Part shown: positions 54,571-63,653 of the stretch, piece by piece | How positions within the stretch are numbered: the first letter of the stretch is position 1 | Layout of the letters: every line of letters starts with the position of its first letter | Origin: Aestuariivita sp. | Lineage (GTDB): Bacteria > Pseudomonadota > Alphaproteobacteria > Rhodobacterales > Rhodobacteraceae | Length of the DNA: 64,000 nt | NCBI RefSeq assembly: GCF_021404545.1 | Contig: NZ_JAAWWD010000038.1 | Location: forward strand, 42,147 to 106,146 | Direction of reading: 5' to 3' | Notes under the pieces: generated by a model | The model's database searches: none | Seen by the model: only the letters and a program-made list of their open reading frames with translations | Told to the model about the DNA's origin: nothing | Program-made: the position numbers and the translations under genes

Positions 54571-54861
54571 ATGATCCTGACGGCGATCACTCTGTTGGTG
54601 CTTGTCGCCCTGTCGTTGGCGGCCGATAGCCGCTTTCGCGCTTATGATCTCTTGCCGATGCAATTTGGCCCGACCGGCGGGGTCGGATGGTCGGCACCGC
54701 GTGCCCTTGCGCTCAGCTTCATGCCGGTCTTGAGCGCGCTGATGATGATCCCGGCTGTATTTTTGACGGATGACCCGAGTGTCATACCGATCATGGCCAT
54801 CGGGTGCCTGGTCGGACATCTTCTGCACCTGGGTCTGATTGCGCGCCACCTGCGCCGCTGA
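54571..54861 (+). CDS. Small three-helix membrane protein of unknown function
   Basis: A 96-residue protein with hydrophobic segments at residues 2-19, 45-64 and 70-92. It begins four bases after the iron-sulfur carrier gene, so the two are probably cotranscribed. The segment DLLPMQFGPTGGVGW between the first two helices is conserved-looking. I do not recognise a family or function. Confidence 0.68.
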   Translation: MILTAITLLVLVALSLAADSRFRAYDLLPMQFGPTGGVGWSAPRALALSFMPVLSALMMIPAVFLTDDPSVIPIMAIGCLVGHLLHLGLIARHLRR

Positions 54862-55343
54862 CCACGATCCGGTGCGGCATGACCTTGATCCATCCACCAC
54901 ACCAGAGCGCCAGCGTTTCAACGAAACTGATCCCGAAAAACACCCCGCGCGGCGGCCACGGGCGCCCGGGCATCCCCGTATCCCGGCCTCGTCGGCCCAG
55001 ACGACCCCTCAGCCGCAGTCGGGGACGGGCAGCCATCATCCCGCTGCGCCGCACTCCCGAAATTCCGCGCGCCAGCCACTTTAGGCCCGGTGAGGTAATC
55101 CCCTCTCCGCGACAGCGCGATGGCCATGTCGCGTGCGGCAAAGAAAGCCGCCTCCGCCTCGCTTAATGCACTCAAGACGGCACGCGGACCCTCTGTCGCC
55201 ACGCAGGCTCTCCGGCATCGCGCTGTTGCATGAAGCGGAGGCTCAGTTTCCGCATCTGCTCCGTCCCGCTCTCCCGGATCGCCGATTGTCTCGGCCTCAG
55301 GCCGATGCTACGACAAGCCTCAATCATCGAACAGGGGACAGCG
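54862..55343. other. 482-base gap without a supported gene
   Basis: Open frames on both strands, for example a minus-strand frame of about 95 residues at 54918-55202 starting MATEGPRAVLSALSEAEAAF, have no ribosome-binding site and no family I recognise. The plus-strand end is the tpiA promoter region. Confidence 0.5.
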
Positions 55344-56093
55344 ATGCGACGCAGACTGGCGGCCGGAAACTGGAAAATGCACGGCGGGACCACGTCCCTG
55401 ACCGAGATCCATGCGCTCACCCGCGCCCACCCCGCTCCGGCCGTCGATATCCTGATCTGCCCGCCCGCCACACTGATCGAACAAGCCGCACGCACCGCCT
55501 CGGGCAGCGCCGTCGCAATAGGGGGTCAGGACTGTCACCCCGCCCCCTCAGGCGCCCATACCGGCGACATCTCCGCGCCGATGCTAAAGGAGGCGGGCGC
55601 AACCCATGTTATCTTGGGCCATTCCGAACGCCGCACCGATCACGGCGAGCATGACACCGATGTGCGCAAAAAGGCCCATGCCGCGCAGACAACAGGGCTC
55701 GTCGCGATCATCTGCCTGGGCGAAAGTCTGGCCCAACGCGAAGAGGGCTCCACCCTCGGCGTGATCTCTGCCCAGATGACCGGGTCCATCCCCGACAACC
55801 CGACGGCGGGCAAACTCGTGATCGCCTATGAACCGATCTGGGCGATCGGCACAGGTCTGACCCCCACGCCCGCGCAAATCGGTGAGGTGCACGGCCACAT
55901 GCGCGCCGCGCTCACCGCGCGTTTCGGCGCGGAGCTGGCTCAGGGCGTCCCGCTGCTTTATGGCGGGTCGGTCAAACCGGGCAACGCGGCCGAGATCTTC
56001 CGTGTCGCCGATGTCGACGGCGCGCTTGTCGGCGGCGCGTCTCTCACCGCCGAAGATTTCTCCCCCATCATCAGTGCCCTAGAAGCGTCCTGA
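55344..56093 (+). CDS. tpiA: Triosephosphate isomerase
   Basis: A 249-residue TIM-barrel enzyme that interconverts glyceraldehyde-3-phosphate and dihydroxyacetone phosphate. Catalytic residues are Lys in GNWKMHGG, His in ILGHSERR and Glu in [12 protein letters not shown]; the phosphate loop is [11 protein letters not shown] and GALVGGASL. The start at 55344 ([12 protein letters not shown]) follows AGGGGACA; 38 extra residues before it do not match the family. In this group a separate second TIM gene is common, and this copy has shorter loops than the glycolytic one; that remark is inference. Confidence 0.92.
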   Translation: MRRRLAAGNWKMHGGTTSLTEIHALTRAHPAPAVDILICPPATLIEQAARTASGSAVAIGGQDCHPAPSGAHTGDISAPMLKEAGATHVILGHSERRTDHGEHDTDVRKKAHAAQTTGLVAIICLGESLAQREEGSTLGVISAQMTGSIPDNPTAGKLVIAYEPIWAIGTGLTPTPAQIGEVHGHMRAALTARFGAELAQGVPLLYGGSVKPGNAAEIFRVADVDGALVGGASLTAEDFSPIISALEAS

Positions 56094-56295
56094 TCTTCTT
56101 CTCGCTGCAAATACGCCCCACAACGCCTGCCCTGGGGCGCGGCTTTCCAACTCCAGGACAATACCGTGACCGCACCAAAGACACCGCCCCGATCATGTCC
56201 CTGAAAACCCGCGATTGACCACGCCCGCGCAAAACGGTCAGAGCAGAACCTGCCAGGCCTTGCACTTGCCCTGATCCCTGCCCCACGGTGCGCTC

Positions 56296-57477
56296 ATGCA
56301 ACGCCTGTCCCAATCTCCCACCGATCCCGCGTTCGTTCAGGATCCCTATGCCTTTTACACTCGCGCCCGCGCGGCGGGCGAACTGATCTGGTGGCAGGAT
56401 TACGCCATGCCTGCGGCACCGACACATAGGGCCGTCCACGCCATTTTGCGGGACAAACGGTTTGGCCGCGAATGTCCGTCCGAGCTATGCGCCCCCGTGC
56501 CGGACCATCTGGCACCCTTTTGGGCGATCGAGCAACATTCCATGCTCGATGCCGAACCGCCGCGCCACACCCGCCTGCGCGGCCAGGTTCTGCGGGCCTT
56601 CACCTCGCGCCGGATTGCAGCACTGGCGCCCGAGATCGCGGCGCTTTGCGATCAGTTGATCGACCGCTTCCCCGCAGGTCCGTTCGATCTGCTGCCCGCC
56701 TATTGCACAGATATTCCCGTCATCATCATCGCGCGGTTGCTGGGCGTGCCCGACACCGACGCACCGCAATTGCTCGGATGGTCCCATGCAATGGTCGCGA
56801 TCTATCAGGCGGGCCGCGACCGCACGATCGAAGAGGCCGCCGCAAGCGCCGCCAAGGAGTTCGCCGACTACCTTAAGCACCACATCGCCCTCAAACGCCG
56901 CAGCCCCGGGCATGATCTGCTGTCAACCCTGGTCCAGGCCACCGATGCCGACGCGCAGCTGTCCGAAGACGAACTGATCGGAACCGCCATCCTGCTCCTG
57001 AACGCGGGGCACGAGGCGACGGTTCATGCGCTCGGCAACGCCGTCCGCTGCCTGCTGTCACACAACGTGCCGCAGGACCTTCTCGACCCCGAGCGGATCG
57101 CCACCACAGTCGAGGAACTCTTGCGCCTCGATCCGCCGCTCCACCTCTTCACGCGATACGCCTATGAACCGCTGACCCTCTTCGGGCACGGCTTCGCCCG
57201 CGGCGACCAGGTGGCGCTGCTTCTGGCCTCCGCCAACCGCGATCCGATCATTTGGCCTGACCCGGATCGCTTCCTGGCGGACAGGCCCTCCAAAACCCAT
57301 CACAGCTTTGGCGGCGGTCTGCATTTTTGCGTTGGCGCCCCGCTGGCCAGACGTGAGATGCAGATTGCCCTGCCCCGTCTGTTTCAGCGCTGCCCCAAGC
57401 TGCAACTGGCCGGGCCTGCGACCTATGCCGATACCTATCACTTCCATGGCCTGAAGGCCCTCATGGTCCAAACCTAG
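56296..57477 (+). CDS. Cytochrome P450
   Basis: A 393-residue class I-type P450. The I-helix oxygen groove reads LLNAGHEATVHAL, the K-helix E-x-x-R is EELLRLDP (with R as the last), and the heme ligand is Cys345 in FGGGLHFCVGAPLARRE. It lacks a membrane anchor, as is usual for bacterial P450s, and needs a ferredoxin and reductase from elsewhere; none is adjacent. The substrate is unknown. It lies 200 bases after tpiA and is convergent with the Lrp regulator gene. Confidence 0.93.
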   Translation: MQRLSQSPTDPAFVQDPYAFYTRARAAGELIWWQDYAMPAAPTHRAVHAILRDKRFGRECPSELCAPVPDHLAPFWAIEQHSMLDAEPPRHTRLRGQVLRAFTSRRIAALAPEIAALCDQLIDRFPAGPFDLLPAYCTDIPVIIIARLLGVPDTDAPQLLGWSHAMVAIYQAGRDRTIEEAAASAAKEFADYLKHHIALKRRSPGHDLLSTLVQATDADAQLSEDELIGTAILLLNAGHEATVHALGNAVRCLLSHNVPQDLLDPERIATTVEELLRLDPPLHLFTRYAYEPLTLFGHGFARGDQVALLLASANRDPIIWPDPDRFLADRPSKTHHSFGGGLHFCVGAPLARREMQIALPRLFQRCPKLQLAGPATYADTYHFHGLKALMVQT

Positions 57478-57537
57478 CGCAATCGCGGCGCGCCGGTCTT
57501 CCGTGATCTTAGACATGCGCGGTAGCGCGCCTTTGGA

Positions 57538-58008
57538 TCACCGGCCCTGCAAAGGCAGCATGGTGGTGGATTTGATCTCCTCCATCGACAAAAGCGCCGT
57601 CACATTATAGATCCGCACCTCCGAGATCAGCGCCTGATAGAACACGTCATAAGCGCGTGCATTCTTCACCCGCACCTTCAGGATATAGTCGATTTCTCCG
57701 GCCAGCCGATGCGCCTCCTGCACTTCGGGCCGCGCGCGCAGCGCTTCCAGAAACCGGTTCTGCCAATCCGCCTCATGCTCGGAGGTGCGGATCAGGACAA
57801 AGAAACACGCCTCGAACCCCAGCGCCTCGGCATCCAGCACCACGGTGTGCTGCCCGATCACACCGCCCTCGCGCAGCTTGCGAATCCGGTTCCACACGGG
57901 CGTCTTGGACGAGCCCACCGCGCGGGCGATCTCATCGAGAGACTGGCTCGCGTCCCGTTGCAGTTCGGCCAGGATGTTCCGGTCCATCTCATCTATGCGC
58001 ACCGACAT
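57538..58008 (-). CDS. Lrp/AsnC-family transcriptional regulator
   Basis: A 156-residue regulator. Residues 1-55 form the helix-turn-helix (IDEMDRNILAELQRDASQSL, then DEIARAVGSSKTPVWNRIRK); residues 65-145 form the RAM ligand domain (GFEACFFVLIRTSEHEADWQ and DYILKVRVKNARAYDVFYQA). I chose the ATG at 58008, giving the usual start; the first ATG at 58023 adds five residues. It is divergent from the sulfur-assimilation operon 143 bases away and is its probable regulator, sensing an amino acid such as cysteine by inference. Confidence 0.9.
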   Translation of the reverse strand: MSVRIDEMDRNILAELQRDASQSLDEIARAVGSSKTPVWNRIRKLREGGVIGQHTVVLDAEALGFEACFFVLIRTSEHEADWQNRFLEALRARPEVQEAHRLAGEIDYILKVRVKNARAYDVFYQALISEVRIYNVTALLSMEEIKSTTMLPLQGR

Positions 58009-58100
58009 TCGCGATTCCTTCAATTCATGGGCATTCCGTCCTACGACATCATCTACTTAGAACAAACGTCCTTATTTTTGCAATGGGATGGCGTACTTTC

Positions 58101-58112
58101 GGAAAAATTTCC
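58101..58112. promoter_or_regulatory. Short dyad between the Lrp regulator and cysG
   Basis: GGAAA-AA-TTTCC is a perfect 5+5 inverted repeat in an A/T-rich stretch of the divergent promoter region. Lrp proteins favour A/T-rich dyads, so it is a candidate site, but short dyads are frequent by chance. Confidence 0.25.
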
Positions 58113-58151
58113 TATATTTCACATCAGAAAGCACCGAACCGGCAGGATCCC

Positions 58152-59579
58152 ATGCAGCATTTTCCGATCTTCCTCACCGTCGCGGGCCGCCGCATCGTGC
58201 TGTCGGGCGGCGGCGATGCCGCCCGTGCCAAGCTTCGGCTGCTGTTCAAGACCGAGGCACATCTGACCGTGTTCGCGGCACGCCCGGATCCGCAGATCGA
58301 AACCTGGGCAGTCGAAAACCGCCTCACTCTGATCCGCCGACCGATGGAGGCGGGCGACGCGCTTTGTGCGGTGCTCTTTTATGCGGCCGACGAGGATCCC
58401 GCCGAGGATGCCCGCACCACAGCCCTTGCGCGCGCCGACGGTGCGCTCACCAACATTGTCGACAACCTGCACGACAGCCAGTTCATCACCCCCGCCATCG
58501 TCGACCGCGATCCGGTGACCATCGCCATCGGTACCGAAGGGGCGGCCCCCGTGCTCGCCCGTGCCATCAAGGCCGATCTGGAGGAAAAGCTGCCCACCGC
58601 CCTGGGCACCCTGGCGCGCATCGGCAAAACCTTTCGCAAGGCCGCCGACGCGCTGCCCTTCGGCCGCCCCCGGCGCGATTTCTGGCGCGCGTATTACTTC
58701 AACGCAGGCCCCAAGGCGATCCAGACCGGGGTCGAGGCCGTTCAACCCGCCCTTGACGCCCTGCTTGATACCCATCTGACAAAACCGCAACGCGCGGGCC
58801 ATGTGGCCTTTGTCGGCGCGGGTCCGGGCGATCCCGAGCTTCTCACGCTCAAGGCGCGGCGCGCGCTCGATGAGGCCGATGTGGTCATCCATGATCGGCT
58901 GATCACGCCCCAGATCCTCGAACTGGCCCGGCGCGAGGCCATCCTGATCGACGCGGGCAAGGAGGGGTTCGGCCCTTCCATGAGCCAGGCCGAGATCAAC
59001 GCGCGGATCGTCGAGCATGCCCGGACCGGCGCCCAGGTCGTGCGCCTCAAGGGCGGCGACGCCACCCTGTTCGGACGGCTCGATGAAGAGATCGACGCGG
59101 TGACCGAAGCCGGGATCGGCTGGCATATCGTTCCGGGCATCACCGCCGCCTCCGCCGCGGTGGCCTCCATCGGTCAGTCGCTGACCAAGCGCGGGCGCAA
59201 CGCGTCGGTGCGCTTTCTGACCGGGCATGACATGAAGGGCTTTGCCGATCACGATTGGAAGACGCTCGCCCAGCCGGGCCAGATCGCCGCGATCTATATG
59301 GGCAAAAAGGCCGCCCGATTTATCCAGGGGCGCCTCTTGATGCATGGTGCAGCCGCCGACACGCCCGTGAGCGTGATCGAAAACGCCTCGCGCCCCGACC
59401 AACGGATGCTGGACACCACGCTGGCCCGGCTCCCCGCCGATCTCGCACAGGCCGGTCTGACCGGCCCCGCGCTCACCTTCTATGGCCTCGCCCCCCGCGC
59501 CACTGCGGCCGAACTGGACGCTGTGCCGCCGTCTTATCTGCAAACACCCGCCACCGATCTGCAACAGGAGGCTCTGTAA
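58152..59579 (+). CDS. cysG: Siroheme synthase (uroporphyrinogen III methyltransferase plus dehydrogenase/chelatase)
   Basis: A 475-residue bifunctional enzyme. Residues 1-200 are the dehydrogenase/ferrochelatase part with the NAD-binding loop VLSGGGDAARAK; residues 216-470 are the SAM-dependent methyltransferase with VAFVGAGPGDPELLTLKAR, VVRLKGGDATLFGRLDEE and VPGITAASAAVASIG. It makes siroheme, the cofactor of the sulfite reductase two genes downstream. The TAA stop overlaps the next ATG by one base (TAATG). Confidence 0.95.
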   Translation: MQHFPIFLTVAGRRIVLSGGGDAARAKLRLLFKTEAHLTVFAARPDPQIETWAVENRLTLIRRPMEAGDALCAVLFYAADEDPAEDARTTALARADGALTNIVDNLHDSQFITPAIVDRDPVTIAIGTEGAAPVLARAIKADLEEKLPTALGTLARIGKTFRKAADALPFGRPRRDFWRAYYFNAGPKAIQTGVEAVQPALDALLDTHLTKPQRAGHVAFVGAGPGDPELLTLKARRALDEADVVIHDRLITPQILELARREAILIDAGKEGFGPSMSQAEINARIVEHARTGAQVVRLKGGDATLFGRLDEEIDAVTEAGIGWHIVPGITAASAAVASIGQSLTKRGRNASVRFLTGHDMKGFADHDWKTLAQPGQIAAIYMGKKAARFIQGRLLMHGAAADTPVSVIENASRPDQRMLDTTLARLPADLAQAGLTGPALTFYGLAPRATAAELDAVPPSYLQTPATDLQQEAL

Positions 59580-59887
59580 TGCCGCGCGCCTTTACCCCCA
59601 AAGTCGTCACCGCCAACCACCTGCTGGAGGGCGATGTGATCTACCTGACCGCCCAGGACGGCTGGACCCGCGATCTGGCACAGGCCGAGGTTCTCACCGA
59701 CGAGGCCGACGCCCAGCTTCGTCTGCTTTTTGCCGAGCAACAGCCCACCACGGTGGTCGGCGCTTATCTGGCCGATGTGACACCAGGTACAACAGGCCCC
59801 GAGCCTGCACATTTCCGCGAAGACTTCCGCCGCAAAGGTCCCTCCAATTACGCCCACGGCAAACAAGAGGCAGAGCGCCATGTATAA
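59579..59887 (+). CDS. DUF2849 protein of the sulfur operon
   Basis: A 102-residue protein starting MPRAFTPKVVTANHLLEGDV. The DUF2849 pattern includes VIYLTAQDGWTRDLAQAEVL and a C-terminal HFREDFRRKGPSNYAHGK. Its function is not established, but the gene always lies between cysG and cysI in these bacteria, so a role in sulfite reduction or siroheme insertion is a reasonable inference. It overlaps cysG by one base and cysI by eight. Confidence 0.87.
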   Translation: MPRAFTPKVVTANHLLEGDVIYLTAQDGWTRDLAQAEVLTDEADAQLRLLFAEQQPTTVVGAYLADVTPGTTGPEPAHFREDFRRKGPSNYAHGKQEAERHV

Positions 59888-61544
59888 TTACACCGAGTTC
59901 GACAAGAGCTTTCTGGCGGAACGCAACGCCCAGTTCCGCGCCCAGGTCGAGCGCCGCATCGCGGGCGCGCTGACCGAGGATGAGTTCAAGCCGCTGCGCC
60001 TGATGAACGGGCTCTATCTGCAACTGCACGCCTATATGCTGCGGGTGGCGATCCCCTACGGCACGCTCAATTCGGCACAGATGCGCCAACTGGCGCTGCT
60101 GGCCGAAAAATGGGACAAAGGCTATGGGCATTTCACCACGCGCCAGAACATCCAGTATAACTGGCCCAAGCTGCGCGACGTGCCCGATATGCTGGACGCG
60201 CTGGCCGAGGTCGGGCTGCATGCGATCCAGACCTCCGGAAATACGATCCGCAACGTCACTGCGGATCATTTCGCCGGTGCCGCCGCCGACGAGATCGCCG
60301 ATCCACGCCCTTATGCCGAGTTGATCCGGCAATGGTCCACCGATCACCCGGAGTTCCAGTTTCTGGGCCGCAAGTTCAAGATCGCCGTCACCGGCGCAAG
60401 CGAAGACCGTGCAGTGATCAAAGCGCATGATATCGGCCTGCAACTCGTTCGGCAAAACGAGCAGACCGGGTTCCGCGTGCTGGTGGGAGGCGGTCTGGGC
60501 CGCACGCCCATGATCGGCAAGGTGGTCCGCGATTTCCTGCCCGAGGCGGACCTGCTGCCTTATCTCGAAGCGATCCTGAGCGTCTACAACCTGCTGGGAC
60601 GCCGCGACAACAAGTATAAGGCGCGCATCAAGATCACCGTCCATGAAAACGGGATCGAGACGATCCGCGCCCTGACCGAAGAGCGTTTTGCGCGCATCCG
60701 TCCCAGCTTCTCGGGCGTTGATCAGGATCTGTTGCCGGGTATCGCCGCCCAGTTCGCAACACCGTCGTTCAAATCTGCTGACACCGCCGGGTTCACAGCC
60801 GCATATGCCGCCGATCCGGTGTTTCAAAGCTGGGTCGACACCAATACTGCACCCCACAAGGCGGAGGACTATGCCATCGTGTCGATCTCGCTCAAGGCGC
60901 ATGGCGCCACGCCGGGCGATGCCACGGCCCAGCAGATGCGCGTGATGGCCGATCTGGCACACCGCTATGCCCATGATGAGCTGCGCATCAGCCATGAGCA
61001 GAACGTGATCCTGCCCCATGTGCACACATCCGATCTGGCGGCGATCCACGCCGCCTTGCGCGATCACGGGCTCGCCACCGCAAATATCGGCCTGATCTCG
61101 GACATTATCGCCTGCCCGGGCATGGACTACTGTGCGCTGGCCACCGCCCGCTCGATCCCCATCGCGCAGGAGATCGCCACACGGTTCGAAGAGCTTCAGA
61201 TCGAACACGATATCGGCCAGCTCAAAATCAAGATCTCGGGCTGCATCAATGCCTGCGGCCACCACCATGTGGGCCATATCGGGATCCTGGGCCTGGACCG
61301 GGCCGGGGTGGAGAATTATCAGATCACCCTGGGCGGCGACGCCACCGAAACCGCGTCTATCGGCGAGCGCGCAGGCCCCGGGTTTTCCGCGGATGAGATC
61401 ATCCCGGCCATCGAACGGCTGGTCTATGCCTATCTCGATCTGCGCGAAAACCCGGAAGAAACCTTCCTGCAGGCCTATCGCCGCCTGGGTCTGGACCCCT
61501 TCAAATCCGCGCTCTACCCCGCAGCAGCGGTCGCGGCCGAATGA
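59880..61544 (+). CDS. cysI: Sulfite/nitrite reductase hemoprotein subunit (CysI-type)
   Basis: A 554-residue siroheme enzyme of the ferredoxin-nitrite/sulfite reductase family. The [4Fe-4S]-siroheme ligands are four cysteines in IACPGMDYCALA and KISGCINACGHHHVGHIG. Two half-domains each contain a siroheme-binding sub-domain (for example RQNIQYNWPKLRDVPDMLDA and RISHEQNVILPHVHTSDLAA). It reduces sulfite to sulfide with six electrons, probably from ferredoxin, since no flavoprotein CysJ is near. It overlaps cysH by four bases. Confidence 0.92.
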   Translation: MYNYTEFDKSFLAERNAQFRAQVERRIAGALTEDEFKPLRLMNGLYLQLHAYMLRVAIPYGTLNSAQMRQLALLAEKWDKGYGHFTTRQNIQYNWPKLRDVPDMLDALAEVGLHAIQTSGNTIRNVTADHFAGAAADEIADPRPYAELIRQWSTDHPEFQFLGRKFKIAVTGASEDRAVIKAHDIGLQLVRQNEQTGFRVLVGGGLGRTPMIGKVVRDFLPEADLLPYLEAILSVYNLLGRRDNKYKARIKITVHENGIETIRALTEERFARIRPSFSGVDQDLLPGIAAQFATPSFKSADTAGFTAAYAADPVFQSWVDTNTAPHKAEDYAIVSISLKAHGATPGDATAQQMRVMADLAHRYAHDELRISHEQNVILPHVHTSDLAAIHAALRDHGLATANIGLISDIIACPGMDYCALATARSIPIAQEIATRFEELQIEHDIGQLKIKISGCINACGHHHVGHIGILGLDRAGVENYQITLGGDATETASIGERAGPGFSADEIIPAIERLVYAYLDLRENPEETFLQAYRRLGLDPFKSALYPAAAVAAE

Positions 61545-62299
61545 CCGCCGTTCCGCGTCCTCCCACCAATGCCCTGCCGGTCGGCCAACCCGCCGACCAC
61601 AGGGAGAAGGTGCGCGCGCTCAACAGCCGCTACCGCCACCACAGCGCCACGGATGTGCTGCGCGGCGCGCTCGACGATCTGGGCAGGACGGCTCTGGTAT
61701 CGTCGTTCGGTGCGGAATCAGTTGTGCTTTTGCATATGGTGGCGATCACCGACAAACACCTGCCGGTGCTCTTTATCGATACCGAGATGCTGTTTACCGA
61801 AACGCTCGTCTATCAGCAGGAGCTGACCGAACGGCTGGGCCTGACCAATGTCCAGATCGTTCGCGCGAACGACAGTGCGCACCATGACCCAGATGGCACC
61901 TTGCACCAGCGCGATACCGATGCCTGTTGCGCGTTGCGCAAGACCCGGCCCCTGCATGGCGCGCTTGCGCCATACGGTGCCTGGATCACGGGGCGCAAAC
62001 GCTTCCAATCCGGAACCCGGGCGCAGCTCGACTTCTTTGAGGTGGAGGACGCCACCGATCGGATCAAGATCAACCCTTTGGCCCATTGGACGCCCGAAGA
62101 CGTGCGCAACTATATGGATGAAAACCGCCTGCCCCGGCACCCGCTTGTGGCCCAAGGCTATCCCTCGATCGGCTGCGCACCCTGCACCTCGCCGGTTCGT
62201 GACGGCGAAGATGCACGCGCGGGCCGTTGGCGCAATGACACAAAGGACGAATGCGGCATCCATTTCGTGGATGGTCGGCTCGTCCGCATAGGAGCATAA
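61541..62299 (+). CDS. cysH: Assimilatory adenylyl-sulfate (APS)/PAPS reductase
   Basis: A 252-residue thioredoxin- or glutathione-linked reductase that makes sulfite from activated sulfate. The pair CC in DACCALRKTRPL and CAPC in SIGCAPCTSPV are the four ligands of a [4Fe-4S] cluster, which marks the APS-reducing type rather than the PAPS type. The catalytic Cys is in KDECGIHF. The P-loop-like SSFGAESVVLLHMV starts the nucleotide fold. It overlaps cysI by four bases and ends three bases before the DUF934 gene. Confidence 0.93.
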   Translation: MTAVPRPPTNALPVGQPADHREKVRALNSRYRHHSATDVLRGALDDLGRTALVSSFGAESVVLLHMVAITDKHLPVLFIDTEMLFTETLVYQQELTERLGLTNVQIVRANDSAHHDPDGTLHQRDTDACCALRKTRPLHGALAPYGAWITGRKRFQSGTRAQLDFFEVEDATDRIKINPLAHWTPEDVRNYMDENRLPRHPLVAQGYPSIGCAPCTSPVRDGEDARAGRWRNDTKDECGIHFVDGRLVRIGA

Positions 62300-62301
62300 A
62301 G

Positions 62302-62706
62302 ATGACCGTCATCGTCACCGACCAGGGTTTTCAACCCGACGACTGGACCCAAGGCTACACCCCTCTGTACGAGGCCGCAAATGACGTACCCGCCCTCGAC
62401 ATCCCCTCACAAGCAGATCCCGATACCGTTCCGCTGTCGCCCGGCCTTGCGATGATCCGGGTTGATTTCCCCAGCTTTGCCGATGGGCGCGGGTTCACAA
62501 TCGCCCGCCAGCTCAGGCTGCGCGGATACCGGGGCCGGCTGCGCGCATCGGGGCACGTGATCTCGGACCAGTATGCGATGGCCCGGCGCGCGGGCTTTGA
62601 CGAAGTCGAGATATCCGACGACCTTGCCGCCCGCCAGCCCGAGGCCGACTGGCGTGCCCGCGCCAGTTGGCAGGCACATGACTACCAGGCCCGGCTGCGC
62701 GGGTGA
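62302..62706 (+). CDS. DUF934 protein of the sulfur operon
   Basis: A 134-residue protein. The family core IRVDFPSFADGRGFTIARQL, then RLRGYRGRLRASGHVISDQY and a WQAHDYQARL end are visible. DUF934 genes are found with cysH or cysI across Proteobacteria, and a role in sulfite reduction is assumed without direct proof. It is the last gene of the cysG-DUF2849-cysI-cysH-DUF934 operon. GGAGCA precedes the ATG. Confidence 0.88.
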   Translation: MTVIVTDQGFQPDDWTQGYTPLYEAANDVPALDIPSQADPDTVPLSPGLAMIRVDFPSFADGRGFTIARQLRLRGYRGRLRASGHVISDQYAMARRAGFDEVEISDDLAARQPEADWRARASWQAHDYQARLRG

Positions 62707-62745
62707 TCGCAATCGACGGCGGGCAATCCACCTAAAGCGCTTTTC

Positions 62746-62759
62746 TTGATCCAGATCAC
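62746..62759 (+). promoter_or_regulatory. FNR/FnrL-type box upstream of the ferredoxin-NADP reductase gene
   Basis: TTGAT-CCAG-ATCAC at 62746-62759 matches nine of ten fixed positions of the consensus TTGAT-N4-ATCAA. It lies 46 bases before the start codon. A Rhodobacterales FnrL (oxygen-responsive) could act here. Confidence 0.55.
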
Positions 62760-62804
62760 AGCCTAAAGAAGGAAGGCGCGTGTAAGCGTGCCCTGACAGA
62801 AACG

Positions 62805-63653
62805 ATGACCGAGCCTCAAACCGTGACCGAAGCCAAACCCGTCAAGCTGCCCACGCTGCCTGATGCGCAGATCGTCACGGACGTGACGCATTGGACCGAC
62901 CGTCTGTTTTCCTTCCGCGTCACGCGGCCTGCCTCGCTCAGGTTCCGCTCGGGGGAGTTCGTGATGATCGGCCTGATGGGCGATCCCGATCCCAAGACCG
63001 GCAAGCAAAAGCCGCTGCTGCGCGCCTATTCGATTGCCTCGCCCAGTTGGGGTGAGGAACTGGAGTTCTATTCGATCAAGGTACAGGACGGCCCGCTGAC
63101 GTCGAAACTCCAGCATATCCAGCCCGGAGACGAGATCATCCTGCGCCCCAAACCGGTGGGCACGCTGGTGCATGACGCGCTGCTGCCGGGCAAACGCATC
63201 TGGTTTTTTGCAACCGGCACCGGGTTTGCGCCCTTTGCGTCGCTCCTGCGCGACCCGCAGACCTATGAGGACTATGACGAGGTCATCATCACCCATACCT
63301 GCCGCGAAGCAGGAGAGCTGGAATACGGCCGCCGCCTGATCGAGGATCTGAAATCCGACGAGATGATGATCGAGCTTTTGGGCGCCGACAATCTCGCCAA
63401 GATCCGCTATTACCCGACCACCACCCGCGAGACGAGTGCAAAAATGGGCCGGATCACGGATCTGATCCGCTCGGGCGAGGTTTATGCCGATCTTGGTGTC
63501 GAGCCGATCCATCCCGAATCCGACCGCGCGATGATCTGCGGCAATCTGGCGTTCAATCTGGAACTCAAGGCCATGCTGGAGGAGTATGGGCTCGAAGAGG
63601 GCGCCAATTCCAACCCCCGGCATTACGTTGTCGAAAAGGCGTTTCTCGACTGA
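62805..63653 (+). CDS. fpr: Ferredoxin--NADP(+) reductase
   Basis: A 282-residue flavoprotein of the Fpr branch (short, plastid-unlike). FAD-binding segments are LLRAYSIASPSWGEELEFYS, then the NADP-binding loop FFATGTGFAPFASLLRD, and the C-terminal ERKGNL-type region AMICGNLAFNLELKAML with the ending HYVVEKAFLD typical of bacterial Fpr. It moves electrons between NADPH and ferredoxin; next to the sulfur operon it could supply the reductant of the sulfite reductase. The chosen ATG precedes ACCGAGCCT...; the family starts near residue 10, so a later start is possible. Confidence 0.92.
   Translation: MTEPQTVTEAKPVKLPTLPDAQIVTDVTHWTDRLFSFRVTRPASLRFRSGEFVMIGLMGDPDPKTGKQKPLLRAYSIASPSWGEELEFYSIKVQDGPLTSKLQHIQPGDEIILRPKPVGTLVHDALLPGKRIWFFATGTGFAPFASLLRDPQTYEDYDEVIITHTCREAGELEYGRRLIEDLKSDEMMIELLGADNLAKIRYYPTTTRETSAKMGRITDLIRSGEVYADLGVEPIHPESDRAMICGNLAFNLELKAMLEEYGLEEGANSNPRHYVVEKAFLD

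Noticed and set aside
54918..55202. Minus-strand frame of about 95 residues before tpiA
   Set aside because: The first part looks mildly protein-like, but there is no ribosome-binding site and no recognised family; kept only as a note on the gap.
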